Source of the DNA: Clostridium sp. JN-9
GTDB taxonomy: Bacteria > Bacillota > Clostridia > Clostridiales > Clostridiaceae
Assembly: GCF_004103695.1 (NCBI RefSeq)
Contig: NZ_CP035280.1
Span: 2,914,001 to 2,978,000 of the forward strand
DNA: 64,000 nucleotides
Direction of reading: 5' to 3'
Shown here: in pieces, positions 63,154-64,000 of the stretch
Layout of the letters: each line of letters starts with the position of its first letter
Position numbering within the stretch: the stretch's first letter is position 1
The notes under the pieces: model-generated
Database searches by the model: none
What the model was told of the DNA's origin: nothing
What the model saw: the letters and a program-made list of their open reading frames with translations, nothing else
Program-made: the position numbers and the translations under genes

Positions 63154-64000
63154 TATTACCCTCCAGTATTTTTTTCTTTATGTTAACCTGTATTGAAGGC
63201 GGATCCACAGAAACTTTTGTAAAACCCTGGGGTATCGTAACGTTCACTTGAGTAGTATGATCTCCTTCTAAGGCACCGCTTAGATCCACTGCAGCTGTGA
63301 TATCTCCATTGTTCAGACTGTTTATAACGCTGTCAGCTGCCGTAACCGTTACAGATACCTGTTTTGTATTCAGTACTGCATCATAGCCGCTCTGTAAGTT
63401 ATTAATGGTTACACTCACTGGCAAAGTTCTTTGAGATATTTTTTCACTTGTGATTTTAGCTTTTACATATCCGTTATTATTTATTAAAAATACCCCCTGA
63501 GGCACCACAAGCTTAACATCTGTACTATCATTCCCATTTAACTTGGATAAGTCCACGGGCTCAGTATCTATAGACTGTATGTTGTCTATAGCACCATCGT
63601 CCCCGGCAATATCCACCTTTTCAGGGATTGTCTCAAATCCCTTTAAAATCAATCCATTACTTAAATTGCCCTTAGTTTTTACATTTATACCCACTGTTTT
63701 AACTTTTTTTATTGGTACCATTACTTCTACAGCTGCAGGCTGGAATTTTACATAATTAACTTTATTATTGGAATTATCCACGGCAGATAAAACCACATTA
63801 CTTGTAAAATCTTTAGATAAATTATCTATCCTTATCTTCCCTAAAAGGCTTGTAACCTGATTTACATACTTTAAAGGGCCGCTGACCTCAATTTCACTTA
63901 AGCTTGGTTTAGGCTGCAGCTGGTAAAAACCGGTTTTAGCTTTTCCCTCTATGCCTATTTTAATTGGGACTTTCTTTTTTGCATATTCATCTACATTTAA
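63143..64000 (-). CDS. cdaR: CdaR/YbbR-domain protein, regulator of c-di-AMP synthesis (5' end outside window)
   Basis: Partial: the minus-strand frame stays open to the window edge, so the N-terminal membrane anchor and first YbbR domains lie beyond 64000. About 285 residues are visible, made of repeated ~85-residue YbbR beta domains (KKVPIKIGIEGKAKTGFYQL.. and VDNIxVIPEKVDIAG-like EGFETIPEKVDIAGDDGAIDNIQS... in parts, then KTLPVSVTINNL-like RTLPVSVTINNLQSGYD). CdaR activates or restrains the diadenylate cyclase CdaA, usually encoded just before it. Linked genes glmM and glmS lie further downstream. Confidence 0.85.
   Translation of the reverse strand, partial: LNVDEYAKKKVPIKIGIEGKAKTGFYQLQPKPSLSEIEVSGPLKYVNQVTSLLGKIRIDNLSKDFTSNVVLSAVDNSNNKVNYVKFQPAAVEVMVPIKKVKTVGINVKTKGNLSNGLILKGFETIPEKVDIAGDDGAIDNIQSIDTEPVDLSKLNGNDSTDVKLVVPQGVFLINNNGYVKAKITSEKISQRTLPVSVTINNLQSGYDAVLNTKQVSVTVTAADSVINSLNNGDITAAVDLSGALEGDHTTQVNVTIPQGFTKVSVDPPSIQVNIKKKILEGNNGN

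Noticed and set aside
1-64000. CRISPR array
   Set aside because: No set of regularly spaced direct repeats was seen. The GGGGACGG copies are irregularly spaced and occur in both orientations.

Overview
The window is a low-GC Firmicutes chromosome segment, most likely a spore-forming anaerobe of Clostridium sensu stricto. The reasons are the very AT-rich coding and intergenic DNA, strong GGAGG ribosome sites, a gerA-type spore germination operon, butyrate-type kinase/phosphotransbutyrylase genes, a ferredoxin-dependent 2-oxoacid oxidoreductase, and clostridial-style riboregulators (SAM-I, M-box, glmS ribozyme). Most genes lie on the minus strand.

Layout. 0.2-10.5 kb: lgt, a zinc-type solute-binding lipoprotein, a heterodimeric ABC exporter, a RAYT transposase with its GGGGACGG repeats, and the SAM-riboswitch-controlled metNIQ operon. 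10.6-15.7 kb: a double HD-GYP protein, then a VTT/DedA-like gene broken by an IS whose exact ends (9-bp target duplication) can be read, then an IS66-type element with an 8-bp duplication. 15.7-23.7 kb: gerA-type operon, a small holin-like membrane protein, an APC permease, tRNA-Val(CAC), a Ser/Thr kinase and a Cys-containing sensor-like protein. 23.9-30.2 kb: a mannitol-type PTS operon (mtlA-mtlR-mtlF) that carries 1-phosphofructokinase and a sorbose-1-phosphate-reductase-like dehydrogenase where mtlD would be expected. 30.3-36.5 kb: PAP2 phosphatase, a CadA-type P-ATPase with an ArsR/SmtB-like operator, and mgtA behind an M-box, a 39-codon upstream ORF and a second hairpin switch.

36.5-46.4 kb is accessory: an IS nested in the end of an older copy, NUDIX, MATE plus its MerR regulator with a 19-bp-spacer promoter, a UGA-interrupted zinc peptidase, DUF6155, a restriction endonuclease fragment, an IS1182-type element and a cupredoxin. 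46.5-51 kb: glmS (with ribozyme), glmM and a repeat-rich bactofilin-like protein. 51-52.7 kb: an IS607-type element with intact tnpB, a decayed recombinase and an omega-RNA-like end. 52.7-64 kb: MFS/DUF4004, then two units, vor (2-oxoacid:ferredoxin oxidoreductase plus P-loop ATPase) and buk-ptb-buk. Together these would convert branched-chain 2-oxoacids through acyl-CoA and acyl-phosphate to acid plus ATP. The window ends in a COG2509 flavoprotein and a partial cdaR (YbbR).

Best candidates for new biology: (1) mannitol catabolism through fructose-1-phosphate; (2) the GGGGACGG repeat family that directly follows stop codons, with its RAYT; (3) the layered M-box/uORF/attenuator leader of mgtA; (4) the buk-ptb-buk/vor energy module.
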